Virus record (IMG/VR): IMGVR_UViG_3300032271_000563
Span: 1-52,850 of that record
DNA length: 52,850 nucleotides
Direction: 5' to 3' (one strand)
Source of the DNA: a virus
The stretch's first letter is position 1. Each line of letters starts with the position of its first letter. The position numbers and the translations under genes are program-made. Shown in pieces: positions 24,307 through 33,651 of the stretch. Below the pieces are notes generated by a model, which searched no databases, had not been told where the DNA came from, and saw only the letters and a program-made list of their open reading frames with translations.

Positions 24307-24660
24307 ATGCCAATATTTCTTAATACGCTTGGAAATGCAACTTTATCAATTGCAATATGTGATCGTTGCAAGATGAAACGCGCCCATTCAGTAATGAGAA
24401 ATGACCCAAATTTTCCAGGATTACGGGTTTGTAATGAAGGCTGTGCGGACCAAAAAGATCCATATCGCCTGGCGGCCCGTAAAACTGAACGCATCAACAT
24501 TCGTTTTCCCAGGCCAGATACAAACATCAATGTGGTCCCAGATGCAATAATTTCTACTGGTTATGACCAGTGGGAGTTATCGCCTGAACAAAACACGCAA
24601 ATACCTGAGAATAATGGTAATCTTGATACTTTAAGTCCTAGTCCACCACAGAATCAATAG
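24307..24660 (+). CDS. Zinc-ribbon-like small virion-region protein
   Basis: 117 residues. CDRCKMKRAHSVM at about 18-30 and VCNEGCADQKDPYRLAAR at about 41-58 place four cysteines as CxxC...CxxxC, consistent with one zinc site. The segment RFPRPDTNINVVPDA and a polar C-terminal tail (SPEQNTQIPENN) follow. I associate this pattern (CDRC...PGLRVC...DPYRL...PRPD) with a conserved unnamed gene beside adaptor genes in uncultured phages. Possibly an assembly factor or minor connector protein. Confidence 0.65.
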   Translation: MPIFLNTLGNATLSIAICDRCKMKRAHSVMRNDPNFPGLRVCNEGCADQKDPYRLAARKTERINIRFPRPDTNINVVPDAIISTGYDQWELSPEQNTQIPENNGNLDTLSPSPPQNQ

Positions 24661-24662
24661 CC

Positions 24663-26714
24663 ATGGCAAATGTAACGATCACCCAATTACCAACCGCTGG
24701 TGCCTTAACGGGTAGTGAGGCTGTTCCTGTTGTACAAAACGGCGTAACAGTACAAACTACAACGGGGGCTATCCAGGCTACACCTGCGCTTAGTTCGTAC
24801 ACATTTATTACTGTGGGTACCACGGCGCCTTTGGCCTCCAGTAGGTACTTGGCCACGGGAACTGGTTTAGCTTTAGTTGATAACGGTGCTCAATCAAGCA
24901 TTCAAATTTCATTGAATGGATCTTCGGCATCCCTTGAATCTGTTGGTTATGGAATGCTTGCCAAAAGCGGTGCAAATACCATTGTCAACAGGACTATTTC
25001 AATTACGGGGAATGGATTATCTATTGCCAATGGTGATGGCATATCAGGCAACCCAACGCTATCTGTAAGCGGTGTATTGGCTAATTTTGCCAACACGTCG
25101 GGTACTGGCTTATTGACCATCAATGGCACAACTATCAGCCAGGCTACTTTGTCTGGTACTGCGGGTCAAATTACAGTTACAAACCCTAGTGGAATTGGGG
25201 GAAACCCTACCTTTTCATTAAATACTACTGGTGTTTCTGCTGGTACATACACAATTGCCACAGTTGCTGTTGATGTTTATGGCCGTGTAACTTCAGCGTC
25301 TAGCGCATCAACCACGGGTTCTGGTGCTGTAGTATTGCAGGCCAGCCCAACATTGACTGGTACTCCTATAGCGCCAACCGCATCAAATGGGACCAGCACA
25401 ACACAAATTGCAACTACAGCATTTGTTGCAAACGCTATTTCTTCAGGTACTGGGATAGTCAATTCATTCAGTGGTGGTTCAACGGGTTTAACGCCTGCTA
25501 CAGCAACTTCTGGAGCAATTACCCTCGCAGGTATTTTGGCTGTTGCAAACGGCGGTACAGGGGTCACTACAAGCACGGGCGCTGGTAGTAATGTTTTAAG
25601 TCAAAGCCCCACATTTACTGGTGTTCCTGCGGCCCCTACAGCGGCATTGAATACCAATACCACCCAACTGGCTACAACAGCATTTGTATTGCAACAGGTT
25701 AGTTCATCAGGCGGTGGTACGGTTACTTCAATTACTGCTGGAACAGGTTTATCTGGCGGAACAATTACTAACGCTGGAACAATTGCAATTGCAAATACGG
25801 CGGTAACTGCTGGTGCATATGGTTCAGCCACCCAAGTTGGCACGTTTACTGTTAATGCTCAAGGTCAATTGACTTTGGCTGGAAACACAACGGTAACCCC
25901 AGCCGTGGGCTCAATTACTGGTTTAGGCACCAATGTTGCCCTTGCTCTAGGAGTCAATGTAGGCACTGCTGGTGCTTTTGTGGTGAATGGTGGTGTTTTA
26001 GGGACCCCAAGTTCAGGCACATTAACAAATGCAACTGGGTTGCCGATTTCTACTGGTGTATCTGGTTTGGGAACTGGTGTAGCTACATTTTTGGCAACAC
26101 CATCAAGTACCAACCTGGCGGCGGCTGTAACGGATGAAACAGGTACAGGCTCGCTTGTATTTGCAAATACTCCCACCCTGGTTAGCCCAATATTGGGAAC
26201 GCCAACAAGTGGTACGTTGACAAATGCAACTGGGTTACCCTTAACTACAGGCGTCACAGGTACTTTGCCTGTAGGTAACGGTGGTACTGGTCAAACATCA
26301 TTGGCTGTAGGTGCTTTAGGGTATGGCGCAGGAACAAGCGCACATTCAACCCTGGCTATAGGTACTGCTGGCCAAGTCTTAACTGTTAATTCAGGTGCAA
26401 CAGCGCCACAATGGTCTACTTTAAGTGGTGTGGCGGTTACTACCCTATCTTTTGGTTCAACTGGATTGACGCCTGCTACAGCCACTGCTGGAGCAATTAC
26501 GGTGGCTGGAACACTGGCCACGGCAAATGGTGGAACTGGAGTTACAACAACCCCAGCAAACGGTGCTTTATTGATTGGAAATGGGACTGGTTATACAAGT
26601 GCCACATTGACTCAAGGTAGCAATATAAGCATTACAAATGCCAGTGGTAGCATTACAATTGCATCAACATCCAACCAATCATCTGCATATGCATATTCTT
26701 GGTTCATTTCCTGA
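24663..26714 (+). CDS. Tail fibre-like repetitive protein
   Basis: 683 residues, mostly Thr, Gly, Ala, Val. The N-terminus (MANVTITQLPTAGALTGSEA) matches the virion-attachment start of many phage fibres. It then carries repeated fibre units: SPTLTGTPIAPTASNGTSTT followed by QIATTAFVANAI, and again SPTFTGVPAAPTA...QLATTAFV; GGSTGLTPATATSGAIT...GILAVANGGTG about three times; and GTPSSGTLTNATGLP twice. Such IATTAFV / NGGTG repeats form trimeric beta-spiral shafts. The chain ends ASTSNQSSAYAYSWFIS, unlike a receptor tip, so it is probably the proximal shaft of the fibre whose tips follow. Confidence 0.75.
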   Translation: MANVTITQLPTAGALTGSEAVPVVQNGVTVQTTTGAIQATPALSSYTFITVGTTAPLASSRYLATGTGLALVDNGAQSSIQISLNGSSASLESVGYGMLAKSGANTIVNRTISITGNGLSIANGDGISGNPTLSVSGVLANFANTSGTGLLTINGTTISQATLSGTAGQITVTNPSGIGGNPTFSLNTTGVSAGTYTIATVAVDVYGRVTSASSASTTGSGAVVLQASPTLTGTPIAPTASNGTSTTQIATTAFVANAISSGTGIVNSFSGGSTGLTPATATSGAITLAGILAVANGGTGVTTSTGAGSNVLSQSPTFTGVPAAPTAALNTNTTQLATTAFVLQQVSSSGGGTVTSITAGTGLSGGTITNAGTIAIANTAVTAGAYGSATQVGTFTVNAQGQLTLAGNTTVTPAVGSITGLGTNVALALGVNVGTAGAFVVNGGVLGTPSSGTLTNATGLPISTGVSGLGTGVATFLATPSSTNLAAAVTDETGTGSLVFANTPTLVSPILGTPTSGTLTNATGLPLTTGVTGTLPVGNGGTGQTSLAVGALGYGAGTSAHSTLAIGTAGQVLTVNSGATAPQWSTLSGVAVTTLSFGSTGLTPATATAGAITVAGTLATANGGTGVTTTPANGALLIGNGTGYTSATLTQGSNISITNASGSITIASTSNQSSAYAYSWFIS

Positions 26715-26726
26715 TAAGGGTTAGAA

Positions 26727-27188
26727 ATGCTAGTTTTAGACGCAACAACCAAATCAATTACAGTAGCGATGGCGGCAACCGCCACAACTACAAATCCAAG
26801 CTTTGTCACCGCTTATTCTGATGACACTGGAACTGCTTTTACTGAAGGTTCCAGCGATGGTGTTTTGAATGGTTCAACCCAGGTAACTTTGGTTTCGGCT
26901 CCTGCGGCATCAACAAGACGCCTGGTCAAAACCATTTACATAGAAAACAACGACACTGTAGCCAATACAATTACTGTCACCTACAACAACAATGGTACTT
27001 TGAGAATTATTGTCAAAGTAACTTTGCAAGTTGGAGATACCTGGTCTACTGATGGCACAACTGACACAAACGGAAATTTGAAAACAATTCAAGGGTCCGT
27101 AAATTTGGCCACTGGCGTGACTGGTATTTTGCCTATTGCAAACGGTGGTACGGCCACGGCTTATGGCGTAAACGGTGGAACTTTCTAA
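26727..27188 (+). CDS. Small beta-sandwich-like fibre-region protein
   Basis: 153 residues. The central part (STRRLVKTIYIENNDTVANT, ITVTYNNNGTLRIIVKVTLQ) is a clear run of beta strands, and the C-terminus carries the fibre unit TGILPIANGGTATAYGVNGGTF found in the neighbouring shaft gene. Probably a fibre or base-attachment subunit assembled with the 24663 product. No enzymatic motif. Confidence 0.6.
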   Translation: MLVLDATTKSITVAMAATATTTNPSFVTAYSDDTGTAFTEGSSDGVLNGSTQVTLVSAPAASTRRLVKTIYIENNDTVANTITVTYNNNGTLRIIVKVTLQVGDTWSTDGTTDTNGNLKTIQGSVNLATGVTGILPIANGGTATAYGVNGGTF

Positions 27189-27222
27189 TGAATGAAATTA
27201 CAATGGTGAAAAGGATTTAATC

Positions 27223-27528
27223 ATGGCCCAAACAGGTTATACGCCCATATATCTCTACAACAGTGGAACAACCACTAACGTCCCTACCAACACCAATTTA
27301 GGTGCGGGTGAACTTGCAATTAACTACACCGATGGTAAATTGTTTTTCAAGAACAACAGTAATGTTGTAAAGGTAATGATGACCAACCCTGCTGGTTTGA
27401 ACTATCCAACAACAGACGGAAGTAGTGGTCAGGCAATTCTTACAAACGGTAGTGGTACGCTAAGTTTTGGTGCCGCTGGTATATCAACGGGTAAATCCAT
27501 CGCTATGGCGATGATCTTTGGATTCTAA
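27223..27528 (+). CDS. Small fibre-type protein
   Basis: 101 residues with an AAGGATTTAATC ribosome-site region. YTPIYLYNSGTTTNVPTNTN then LGAGELAINYTDGKLFFKNN is the GELA-NxxDGKLFxKN unit frequent at the start of phage tail fibres and tail spikes. The C-terminal half (GQAILTNGSGTLSFGAAG, MAMIFGF) is a short shaft unit. Probably a fibre component stacked between the longer fibre genes. Confidence 0.6.
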   Translation: MAQTGYTPIYLYNSGTTTNVPTNTNLGAGELAINYTDGKLFFKNNSNVVKVMMTNPAGLNYPTTDGSSGQAILTNGSGTLSFGAAGISTGKSIAMAMIFGF

Positions 27529-27538
27529 GGAGTTTTAA

Positions 27539-27964
27539 ATGGCAAATACAAACATAGTAGGCGTAACGCAAATTGTTGGCATAAGTGCCTATGTTACTCC
27601 TACATCCATCACACAAGCGGCAAACAATGCTACATGGATTACAGACACAAGTACTGCTGTAACAGGGTTGACTCCTGCATCTGGGATTGTCAATCGTGTT
27701 ACTTCAGTTGTGGCGTCAAATGTAACTTCTTCTGCGGCAACAGCAAGTTTGGCAATAGCCAATAATGCTACGTTTGCAAGTGGAACGCTGTATTACATTG
27801 CGTATCAAATTAGTATTCCACCAAACTCTTCAGTTATTTTGACTGATAAAACAACTTCGTTTTACATTACATCTGGACAGTCAGTTGGTGTAATTCCTGG
27901 TACAGCAAGTGCCATTAACTTCACCGCTACGCTAGAGTCGATTACAGGCACAGTGCCCACCTAA
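27539..27964 (+). CDS. Small beta-rich fibre-region protein
   Basis: 141 residues after an AAGGAG site. Starts MANTNIVGVTQIVGISAYVT and is beta-rich throughout (RVTSVVASNVTSSAATASLA, LYYIAYQISIPPNSSVILTD), ending FTATLESITGTVPT. It resembles small beta-sandwich virion proteins. No repeats or glycine-rich domain, unlike its neighbours. Virion surface role inferred from context only. Confidence 0.55.
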   Translation: MANTNIVGVTQIVGISAYVTPTSITQAANNATWITDTSTAVTGLTPASGIVNRVTSVVASNVTSSAATASLAIANNATFASGTLYYIAYQISIPPNSSVILTDKTTSFYITSGQSVGVIPGTASAINFTATLESITGTVPT

Positions 27965-27977
27965 TTAGGAGCCTAAC

Positions 27978-28823
27978 GTGGCATTAACGCATACTGGCGG
28001 TGTAATCAGTGCTCAATACAATGGGCTGAACTATCCTGTAACAACGGTAGAGTATCTTGTTGTTGCTGGGGGTGGTGGAGGTGGTTATTCGGTTGGAGGA
28101 GGTGGTGGTGCTGGTGGCTTATTACAAGCTACTGGCTATGCAATCACGCTTGGTTCAGCCATTACAGTTACTATTGGCGCAGGGGGCGCTGGTGTATCTT
28201 CTGGTGGAAGTCCCGGAGGCAGTGGTGTTAATTCGGTGTTTGGATCAATAACTGCTACAGGGGGTGGTGGAGGTGGAACTGGATATACTGCTACAGCGCC
28301 CACATCTGGCGGTTCAGGCGGTGGCGGTGGTAATCTTGGAACAGGTGCATCAGGAACATCAGGACAAGGCAATGCTGGGGGGTCAAGTGGCGCTACTGCA
28401 ACTCCTTATGCTGGAGCGGGTGGAGGAGGAGCAGGTTCTATTGGCATATCTGCTGTAGGGAATAGTATTTCTGGTAGTGGTGGAACAGGAGTTGTTTCTT
28501 CTATTACAGGTTCGCCAATTCAATACGCTGGTGGAGGAGGTGGAGGAATATTTGCAAGCACAGGGACAGCAGGTTTAGCTAGTGCTGGTGGAGGTGCTGG
28601 GAATATAAATTCTGGTTATAGTGGTCTATCAAACACTGGAGGTGGAGGCGGAGGTGGTGGGTTAACCACTGTTTCAGGCGGCGCAGGCGGTTCAGGCATC
28701 GTAGTCATCAGATACCCATCCTATCTATCCCAAGCAACAAGCACAACAGGTTCACCTACTTATTACCAAGCAGGAGGATATAACGTCTATGTCTTCTACG
28801 CTTCTGGAACAATCACATTCTAA
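27978..28823 (+). CDS. Glycine-rich adhesin domain protein (fibre tip), one domain
   Basis: 281 residues from a GTG start with TTAGGAG upstream. After a short leader, VEYLVVAGGGGGGYSVGGGG opens a glycine-rich domain (about 25-250) with the family's usual blocks: AITVTIGAGGAG, VNSVFGSITATGGGGGG, GTSGQGNAGGSSG, and the closing GGAGGSGIVVIRYPS. Such domains fold as packed polyglycine-II helices and act as receptor-binding tips in some phages (e.g. S16-type adhesins). The C-terminus YNVYVFYASGTITF is shared with the 30528 product. One of four paralogous genes in a row. Confidence 0.8.
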   Translation: MALTHTGGVISAQYNGLNYPVTTVEYLVVAGGGGGGYSVGGGGGAGGLLQATGYAITLGSAITVTIGAGGAGVSSGGSPGGSGVNSVFGSITATGGGGGGTGYTATAPTSGGSGGGGGNLGTGASGTSGQGNAGGSSGATATPYAGAGGGGAGSIGISAVGNSISGSGGTGVVSSITGSPIQYAGGGGGGIFASTGTAGLASAGGGAGNINSGYSGLSNTGGGGGGGGLTTVSGGAGGSGIVVIRYPSYLSQATSTTGSPTYYQAGGYNVYVFYASGTITF

Positions 28824-28831
28824 GGTTAACA

Positions 28832-30526
28832 ATGGCAACAGGAATATTCAAACTTAGAGATCAATTGCTTGGACTTGTACAAGGCGCATGGTCAGGCGTA
28901 AGTAAAGCCACTGCTCCTCAGTATGTTGAATACCTTGTTGTAGCAGGTGGAGGTGGAGGTGGTGACTATGGAGGCGGTGGCGGTGCGGGCGGTTTACTCC
29001 AAGGCATTGTGCCTGTAACCAATGGCGCATCATACACAATTACTGTTGGGGCAGGGGGGAATGGTTCTGTAACTTCTACGTCTGGCGCTAATTCAGTTTT
29101 TGGTTCAATAACTGCAAAAGGTGGAGGCTATGGGGGCGCTAATGTAGCTGGTGCATCTGGTGGTTCAGGTGGTGGTGGTGGTTCATCTAATTTTCTTTTT
29201 GCTATTGCATCAGGTACTTTAGGACAAGGAAACAATGGCGGATATAACGATGTGACTGCTGGGCCTTATCCTAGTGGTGGAGGTGGAGGCGCTGGTACAG
29301 TAGGATTTAACGCTACATCATCTAGCAGTGGAAATGGTGGGGCAGGAATAGCTTCTTCAATATCAGGCGCTGTTGTTACTTATGCAGGAGGCGGTGGTGG
29401 GGGCATTAGAACGGGGACACTTTTTGGTATTGGTGGCGTTGGGGGTGGTGGTACTGGTTCTATAGGAGCAAACACTGCAACCGCTGGAACAGCTAACACA
29501 GGGGGAGGTGGCGGCGGAGCTGGCGCAACCGCACCCGGAACTTCAGGCGCAGGCGGTTCAGGCATCGTTATAGTTCGTTACTCTGGTTCTGTTCAATATT
29601 ACACAGGCGGTACTGTTACTTTGCAAGGTTCAAGTGGAAGTGGAACAGGCAATGGTTATTTTGTTGTTCACACATTTACCACTTCTGGTACTTTTTCTTT
29701 AGTACCAACAACACCAAGTGATTTAGCGCTTACATTGCCAGCTAACACAGCAATATTCTATTCTTCAGGTGTATGGACTGCACCCACAGGGGCAACATCT
29801 ATCCAATACTTAGTTGTAGCTGGAGGTGGTGGTGGCGGTTCAAATCGAGGTGGTGGGGGCGGTGCTGGCGGTTTATTGACTGCCACAGGAGTAAGCGTTA
29901 CTGCTGGAACAAGTTATCTTGTAACAGTAGGATCTGGTGGAATTGGTGCTCAACCTCCTAATTCAAATCCAGGTACAAACCCCATTGGAACAAATGGTGG
30001 AAATTCTTTAATTGGTTCATTAGTCAATGGTTCAACTGGTGCTGTAGGTGGTGGTGGCGGTGGATTTGGAAATGCCAATAACGCTTCAATTTCTGGACAA
30101 AATGGTGGTTCTGGAGGTGGTAACGGTGGTAATTCTGGATATAACACAGCATCAACAGGAACTTCAGGACAAGGTAATGCTGGTGGTATTAGTTATACAG
30201 TTGGCGCACCTTATGGTGGTGGAGGTGGCGGTGGAGCTACTTCTGTAGGATTGCCATCGGTTACAGGTGGTGGATCAGGCGGTGCGGGTACAGCATCTTC
30301 ATTGAGTGGCTCTTCTGTGACGTATGCAGGCGGTGGTGGAGGGGGCGCTGAATATGGCACATCTACTGGAGGTGCTGGTGGTGGAGGAGCAGGCGGTATT
30401 GGTTATAGCGGTGCAAATGGTACAAACGCTACGATTAACACAGGTGGTGGAGGCGGAGGCGCTGGAGAAACAAGTGGCAATGGTGGCAATGGTGGCTCAG
30501 GCATTGTGATTATTAAGTGGAGTTGA
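28832..30526 (+). CDS. Fibre-tip protein with two glycine-rich adhesin domains
   Basis: 564 residues. Short leader MATGIFKLRDQLLGLVQGAW, first glycine-rich domain about 32-250 (VEYLVVAGGGGGGDYGGGG to GGSGIVIVRYSG), a linker (YYTGGTVTLQGSSGSG, then FVVHTFTTSGTFSL), then a beta unit IFYSSGVWTAPTGATSIQYL leading into the second domain (about 325-564), which ends GSGIVIIKWS. The GxWTxPxGxTxhxYLVVAGGGGGG entry is the classic start of this family. Likely receptor binding; internal duplication of the whole domain is evident. Confidence 0.8.
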   Translation: MATGIFKLRDQLLGLVQGAWSGVSKATAPQYVEYLVVAGGGGGGDYGGGGGAGGLLQGIVPVTNGASYTITVGAGGNGSVTSTSGANSVFGSITAKGGGYGGANVAGASGGSGGGGGSSNFLFAIASGTLGQGNNGGYNDVTAGPYPSGGGGGAGTVGFNATSSSSGNGGAGIASSISGAVVTYAGGGGGGIRTGTLFGIGGVGGGGTGSIGANTATAGTANTGGGGGGAGATAPGTSGAGGSGIVIVRYSGSVQYYTGGTVTLQGSSGSGTGNGYFVVHTFTTSGTFSLVPTTPSDLALTLPANTAIFYSSGVWTAPTGATSIQYLVVAGGGGGGSNRGGGGGAGGLLTATGVSVTAGTSYLVTVGSGGIGAQPPNSNPGTNPIGTNGGNSLIGSLVNGSTGAVGGGGGGFGNANNASISGQNGGSGGGNGGNSGYNTASTGTSGQGNAGGISYTVGAPYGGGGGGGATSVGLPSVTGGGSGGAGTASSLSGSSVTYAGGGGGGAEYGTSTGGAGGGGAGGIGYSGANGTNATINTGGGGGGAGETSGNGGNGGSGIVIIKWS

Positions 30527-30527
30527 A

Positions 30528-31400
30528 ATGAGTCAATCTTTATTAGGCGGTTATCTCAGCGCTACATTTAATCCCTTGACTAGCGGAGTTACAAGCACGG
30601 TTGAATACTTGGTTGTTGCTGGTGGGGGTGGAGGTGGTGGTTCTAATGGGGCAGGCGGGGGGGCTGGTGGCTTATTAACTTCTACAGGATATGTTGTAAC
30701 ACCCGGATCACCTATTACTGTAACTATTGGAAGTGGCGGAGCAGGAAGTGATTCAGTCTATGCGAGTAATGGTGTTAATTCTGTATTTGGATCTATTACT
30801 GCAACAGGTGGCGGAGGTGGAGGAGCATATCCAACGGTAGGAAGCGCACAAGCACAAGGACAAAATGGTGGATCAGGTGGAGGATCAGCTAGCGGAGGAT
30901 CATCTGGTGGAACAGCATCTCCTAGCGGACAAGGAAATAACGGTGGTGCAGGTGGAGGCACTAATGCTTCTGGTTACCCATCTGGAGGTGGAGGCGGCGC
31001 TGGTTCAGTAGGAACAAATGGTGTAGCCGCAAGTGCTGGTGGACAGGGTGGCACAGGACTTTGTTCTACTATTACTGGACAAAAAATATTTTATGCAGGT
31101 GGAGGAGGCGGTGGCGGTGGTACATCAGTTCAACAAGGACTCGGAGGAGCTGGTGGTGGCGGAAATGCCGTTAGTGGAGCTACTGGGCAAAATGGAACAG
31201 CCAATACAGGAGGCGGTGGTGGTGGATTCGGCTATGCTGGTACTTTGTATAACGGTGGCAACGGTGGTTCAGGCATAGTCATTATCCGTTACCCAGCTAA
31301 CTGCGCTCCCCCTGCATCAACAACAAATCTACAGCAAGTTTTGTACAATAACGGTTTTCAAATTTACGTTTTCACGTCCTCTGGGACAATCACTTTTTAA
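30528..31400 (+). CDS. Glycine-rich adhesin domain protein, one domain
   Basis: 290 residues starting 1 bp after the previous stop. VEYLVVAGGGGGGGSNGAGG begins the domain at about residue 26; NSVFGSITATGGGGGG, GQGNNGGAGGGTNASG and GGSGIVIIRYPANCAP follow in the same order as in its paralogues. The end (FQIYVFTSSGTITF) matches the 27978 gene's tip. Serves most likely as an alternative or additional receptor-binding tip. Confidence 0.8.
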   Translation: MSQSLLGGYLSATFNPLTSGVTSTVEYLVVAGGGGGGGSNGAGGGAGGLLTSTGYVVTPGSPITVTIGSGGAGSDSVYASNGVNSVFGSITATGGGGGGAYPTVGSAQAQGQNGGSGGGSASGGSSGGTASPSGQGNNGGAGGGTNASGYPSGGGGGAGSVGTNGVAASAGGQGGTGLCSTITGQKIFYAGGGGGGGGTSVQQGLGGAGGGGNAVSGATGQNGTANTGGGGGGFGYAGTLYNGGNGGSGIVIIRYPANCAPPASTTNLQQVLYNNGFQIYVFTSSGTITF

Positions 31401-31412
31401 TGGAGTTTAAAC

Positions 31413-31793
31413 ATGGCACATTACGCACACATCACAAACGGAGTAGTTGATAACGTCATTGTTATCGATGCAGAAACACTTCAACTAGGACATTGGGGTG
31501 ATCCATCTGAATGGGTTCAGACAAGCTATCGAACACAAGGCGGTCAGCACCCTGAAGGTAGACCCTTGCACAAGAACTATGCGGGTATTGGTTACACATG
31601 GGACGGTACAGGCTTTGCACCCCCACAACCTTTTGCCTCATGGACAAAGAACGCAGATACATATTTGTGGGAAGCCCCAGTAGCCATGCCCTCAGATGCG
31701 GGTACAGGTACACCACCTAAGATGTACACATGGAATGAACAGACAGTAAACTGGGTTGAAGTGGTTCATACAGAAACAAATACACAGGCATAA
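31413..31793 (+). CDS. Conserved fibre-associated phage protein
   Basis: 126 residues. The series AHYAHITNGVVDNVIVIDAE, WVQTSYRTQGGQHPEG, LHKNYAGIGYTWDGTGFAPP and QPFASWTKNADTYLWEAPVA is a well-known conserved module found next to or within phage fibres, including cyanophage ones (R/HKNYAGIGYTYD, PQPFPSW, WEAP). Exact role unknown. It sits between two glycine-rich tip genes; a fibre-associated or assembly role fits. Confidence 0.75.
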   Translation: MAHYAHITNGVVDNVIVIDAETLQLGHWGDPSEWVQTSYRTQGGQHPEGRPLHKNYAGIGYTWDGTGFAPPQPFASWTKNADTYLWEAPVAMPSDAGTGTPPKMYTWNEQTVNWVEVVHTETNTQA

Positions 31794-31796
31794 ATC

Positions 31797-33455
31797 ATGG
31801 CTCAACTAAGCGGAATGTGGACTCTAAGTCAAGTAAGCCAAGCGGTAAAGGCTGGGCAGTGGATAGGCTTTCCGCAAACAGTTGAGTATCTGATAGTTGC
31901 TGGTGGAGGTGGTGCAGGATGTAGTTATTCTGGTGGAGGAGGTGCTGGAGGTTTAATTGCAGGTCAAACTTCGATTACTCAAGGAATAACTTGCTATGTC
32001 ACAGTAGGTAGTGGTGGGGCTGGCTCGACAAATCAATCCTCTGCGGGTTCAACTGGTGGTGCATCAGTATTGTTGGCTACATCGTCTGGAGCAACTACTG
32101 GTAATTTTGTTGCATCTGGTGGTGGTGGTGGTGGTAGTAATCTTTTAACTTCAGGAATTTCTGGTGGTTCTGGAGGTGGTGCATCGCAATCAACCACAGT
32201 TGGATCAGGAATATCAGGTCAAGGAAATGCAGGTGGTACAGGCACTACATCAGCGGCTTATGGAGCTGGTGGTGGTGGTGGTGCTGGCACAATTGGTCTA
32301 AATGGAGGAACAACCGTTGGCGGTAATGGTGGGGCAGGTATTGCTTCATCTATAAGCGGAGCAGTTGTCACTTACGCTGGCGGTGGTGGCGGTGGAATAA
32401 ATTCTGGTACAGGTGGCACAGGTGGAATTGGTGGGGGCGGTAGTGGAACAAGTTCAAGCGCTACTGGAGGATCAGGATCATCTAGCACTGGTGGCGGTGG
32501 TGGAGGTGCTGGCGGTACTGGATTAGGCGGTGCAGGTGGCTCTGGAATAGTCATCATACGTTATCAAAGTAATCTTCAATGGTTTATAGGCGGTTACGTT
32601 TCTTCTTATGGTGGATACATCATCCATCAATTTACGTCTTCTGGGTCATTGACTCCAACATCACCTATAAGCCTAAATAGCAATGTTGTTATCTTTACAG
32701 TTTCAGGCGTATGGACAGCACCCGCAGGTGCAACTCAAGTTCAATACTTAGTTGTTGGTGGCGGAGGTGGAGGTGCTAGGTATGGAGGAGGAGGTGGAGC
32801 TGGTGGATATAGAACAGCCACAGGGCTTTCTGTCACAGCTGGTACTACTTATTCTGTAACCGTTGGTGCTGGTGGTGCTGGTGGAACTGGAGGAGGTGGT
32901 GGTACTGGAATAGGACAAAATGGAACAAATTCTATATTTAGTTCAATTACTTCGACAGGTGGCGGTGGTGGTGGAAGTGGGCCATCCTATGATGGTTCAT
33001 CAAATGGGGTTGGACAGTCTGGTGGATCAGGTGGCGGTGGTGGATATTCTGCATCGTATTACACAGGAGGTGCGGCATCTCCAAGTGGTCAAGGAAATGC
33101 TGGCGGTGGAGGCGAAAATGGGGCTTCTTATGGGCTTGGTGGCGGTGGAGGAGGTGCTGGAGCCGCAGGACAAAGTTGGTCTTCTGGAAACACTCTTCAA
33201 AATGGTGGCGTTGGTTTAGCTAGTTCAATAACAGGAACATCCACTTACTATGCTGGTGGTGCTGGAGGCGGTGGTGGTATATCCAATGCAACTGGTGGAA
33301 CTGGTGGTTTAGGAGGTGGTGGTAATGGAGCAGGTTATTCCGCTAATAATGGCACAGCAGGAACCGCCAATACTGGTGGGGGTGGTGGAGGTCAAACTAC
33401 ATACGCAAATGGATATAACGGTGGTTCAGGTATCGTAATTATCAGGTGGAGTTAA
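31797..33455 (+). CDS. Fibre-tip protein with two glycine-rich adhesin domains
   Basis: 552 residues. First domain about 28-255 (VEYLIVAGGGGAGCSYSGGG to GGSGIVIIRYQSN), linker GGYIIHQFTSSGSLTP, a second entry unit VIFTVSGVWTAPAGATQVQY, and the second domain about 318-552 ending GSGIVIIRWS. The architecture equals that of the 28832 gene but glycine patterns and loops differ, as expected if the receptor face varies. Last fibre gene before the lysis cassette; 1 bp separates it from the next start. Confidence 0.8.
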   Translation: MAQLSGMWTLSQVSQAVKAGQWIGFPQTVEYLIVAGGGGAGCSYSGGGGAGGLIAGQTSITQGITCYVTVGSGGAGSTNQSSAGSTGGASVLLATSSGATTGNFVASGGGGGGSNLLTSGISGGSGGGASQSTTVGSGISGQGNAGGTGTTSAAYGAGGGGGAGTIGLNGGTTVGGNGGAGIASSISGAVVTYAGGGGGGINSGTGGTGGIGGGGSGTSSSATGGSGSSSTGGGGGGAGGTGLGGAGGSGIVIIRYQSNLQWFIGGYVSSYGGYIIHQFTSSGSLTPTSPISLNSNVVIFTVSGVWTAPAGATQVQYLVVGGGGGGARYGGGGGAGGYRTATGLSVTAGTTYSVTVGAGGAGGTGGGGGTGIGQNGTNSIFSSITSTGGGGGGSGPSYDGSSNGVGQSGGSGGGGGYSASYYTGGAASPSGQGNAGGGGENGASYGLGGGGGGAGAAGQSWSSGNTLQNGGVGLASSITGTSTYYAGGAGGGGGISNATGGTGGLGGGGNGAGYSANNGTAGTANTGGGGGGQTTYANGYNGGSGIVIIRWS

Positions 33456-33456
33456 G

Positions 33457-33651
33457 ATGACTGACACTGAAAAAGACTTAGCTGTCCACGTTGCAGTCTG
33501 TGATGAGCGTTACCGCAACATTGAGGAATCACTGAAAAGCGGAGAAAGGCGCATGACCAAGATTGAGTATTTGATCTATGCTGTAATGGTAATGGTTATG
33601 TTTGGCCCAGGCGTTGCGGCGCAATTCTTTCATAAATTCTTTGGAATCTAA
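33457..33651 (+). CDS. XhlA-like small membrane protein of the lysis cassette
   Basis: 64 residues: a charged N-terminal helix (AVCDERYRNIEESLKSGERR) and one hydrophobic segment at about 38-58 (YLIYAVMVMVMFGPGVAAQF). Coiled coil plus C-terminal membrane span is the layout of haemolysin XhlA-type proteins that assist phage holins. It starts 1 bp after the fibre stop and overlaps the next gene by 1 bp (TAATG). Direct holin function is the alternative. Confidence 0.65.
   Translation: MTDTEKDLAVHVAVCDERYRNIEESLKSGERRMTKIEYLIYAVMVMVMFGPGVAAQFFHKFFGI

Noticed and set aside
24663-33455. Diversity-generating retroelement acting on fibre genes
   Set aside because: No reverse transcriptase and no template/variable repeat pair seen; variation among the glycine-rich domains looks like ordinary duplication and divergence.
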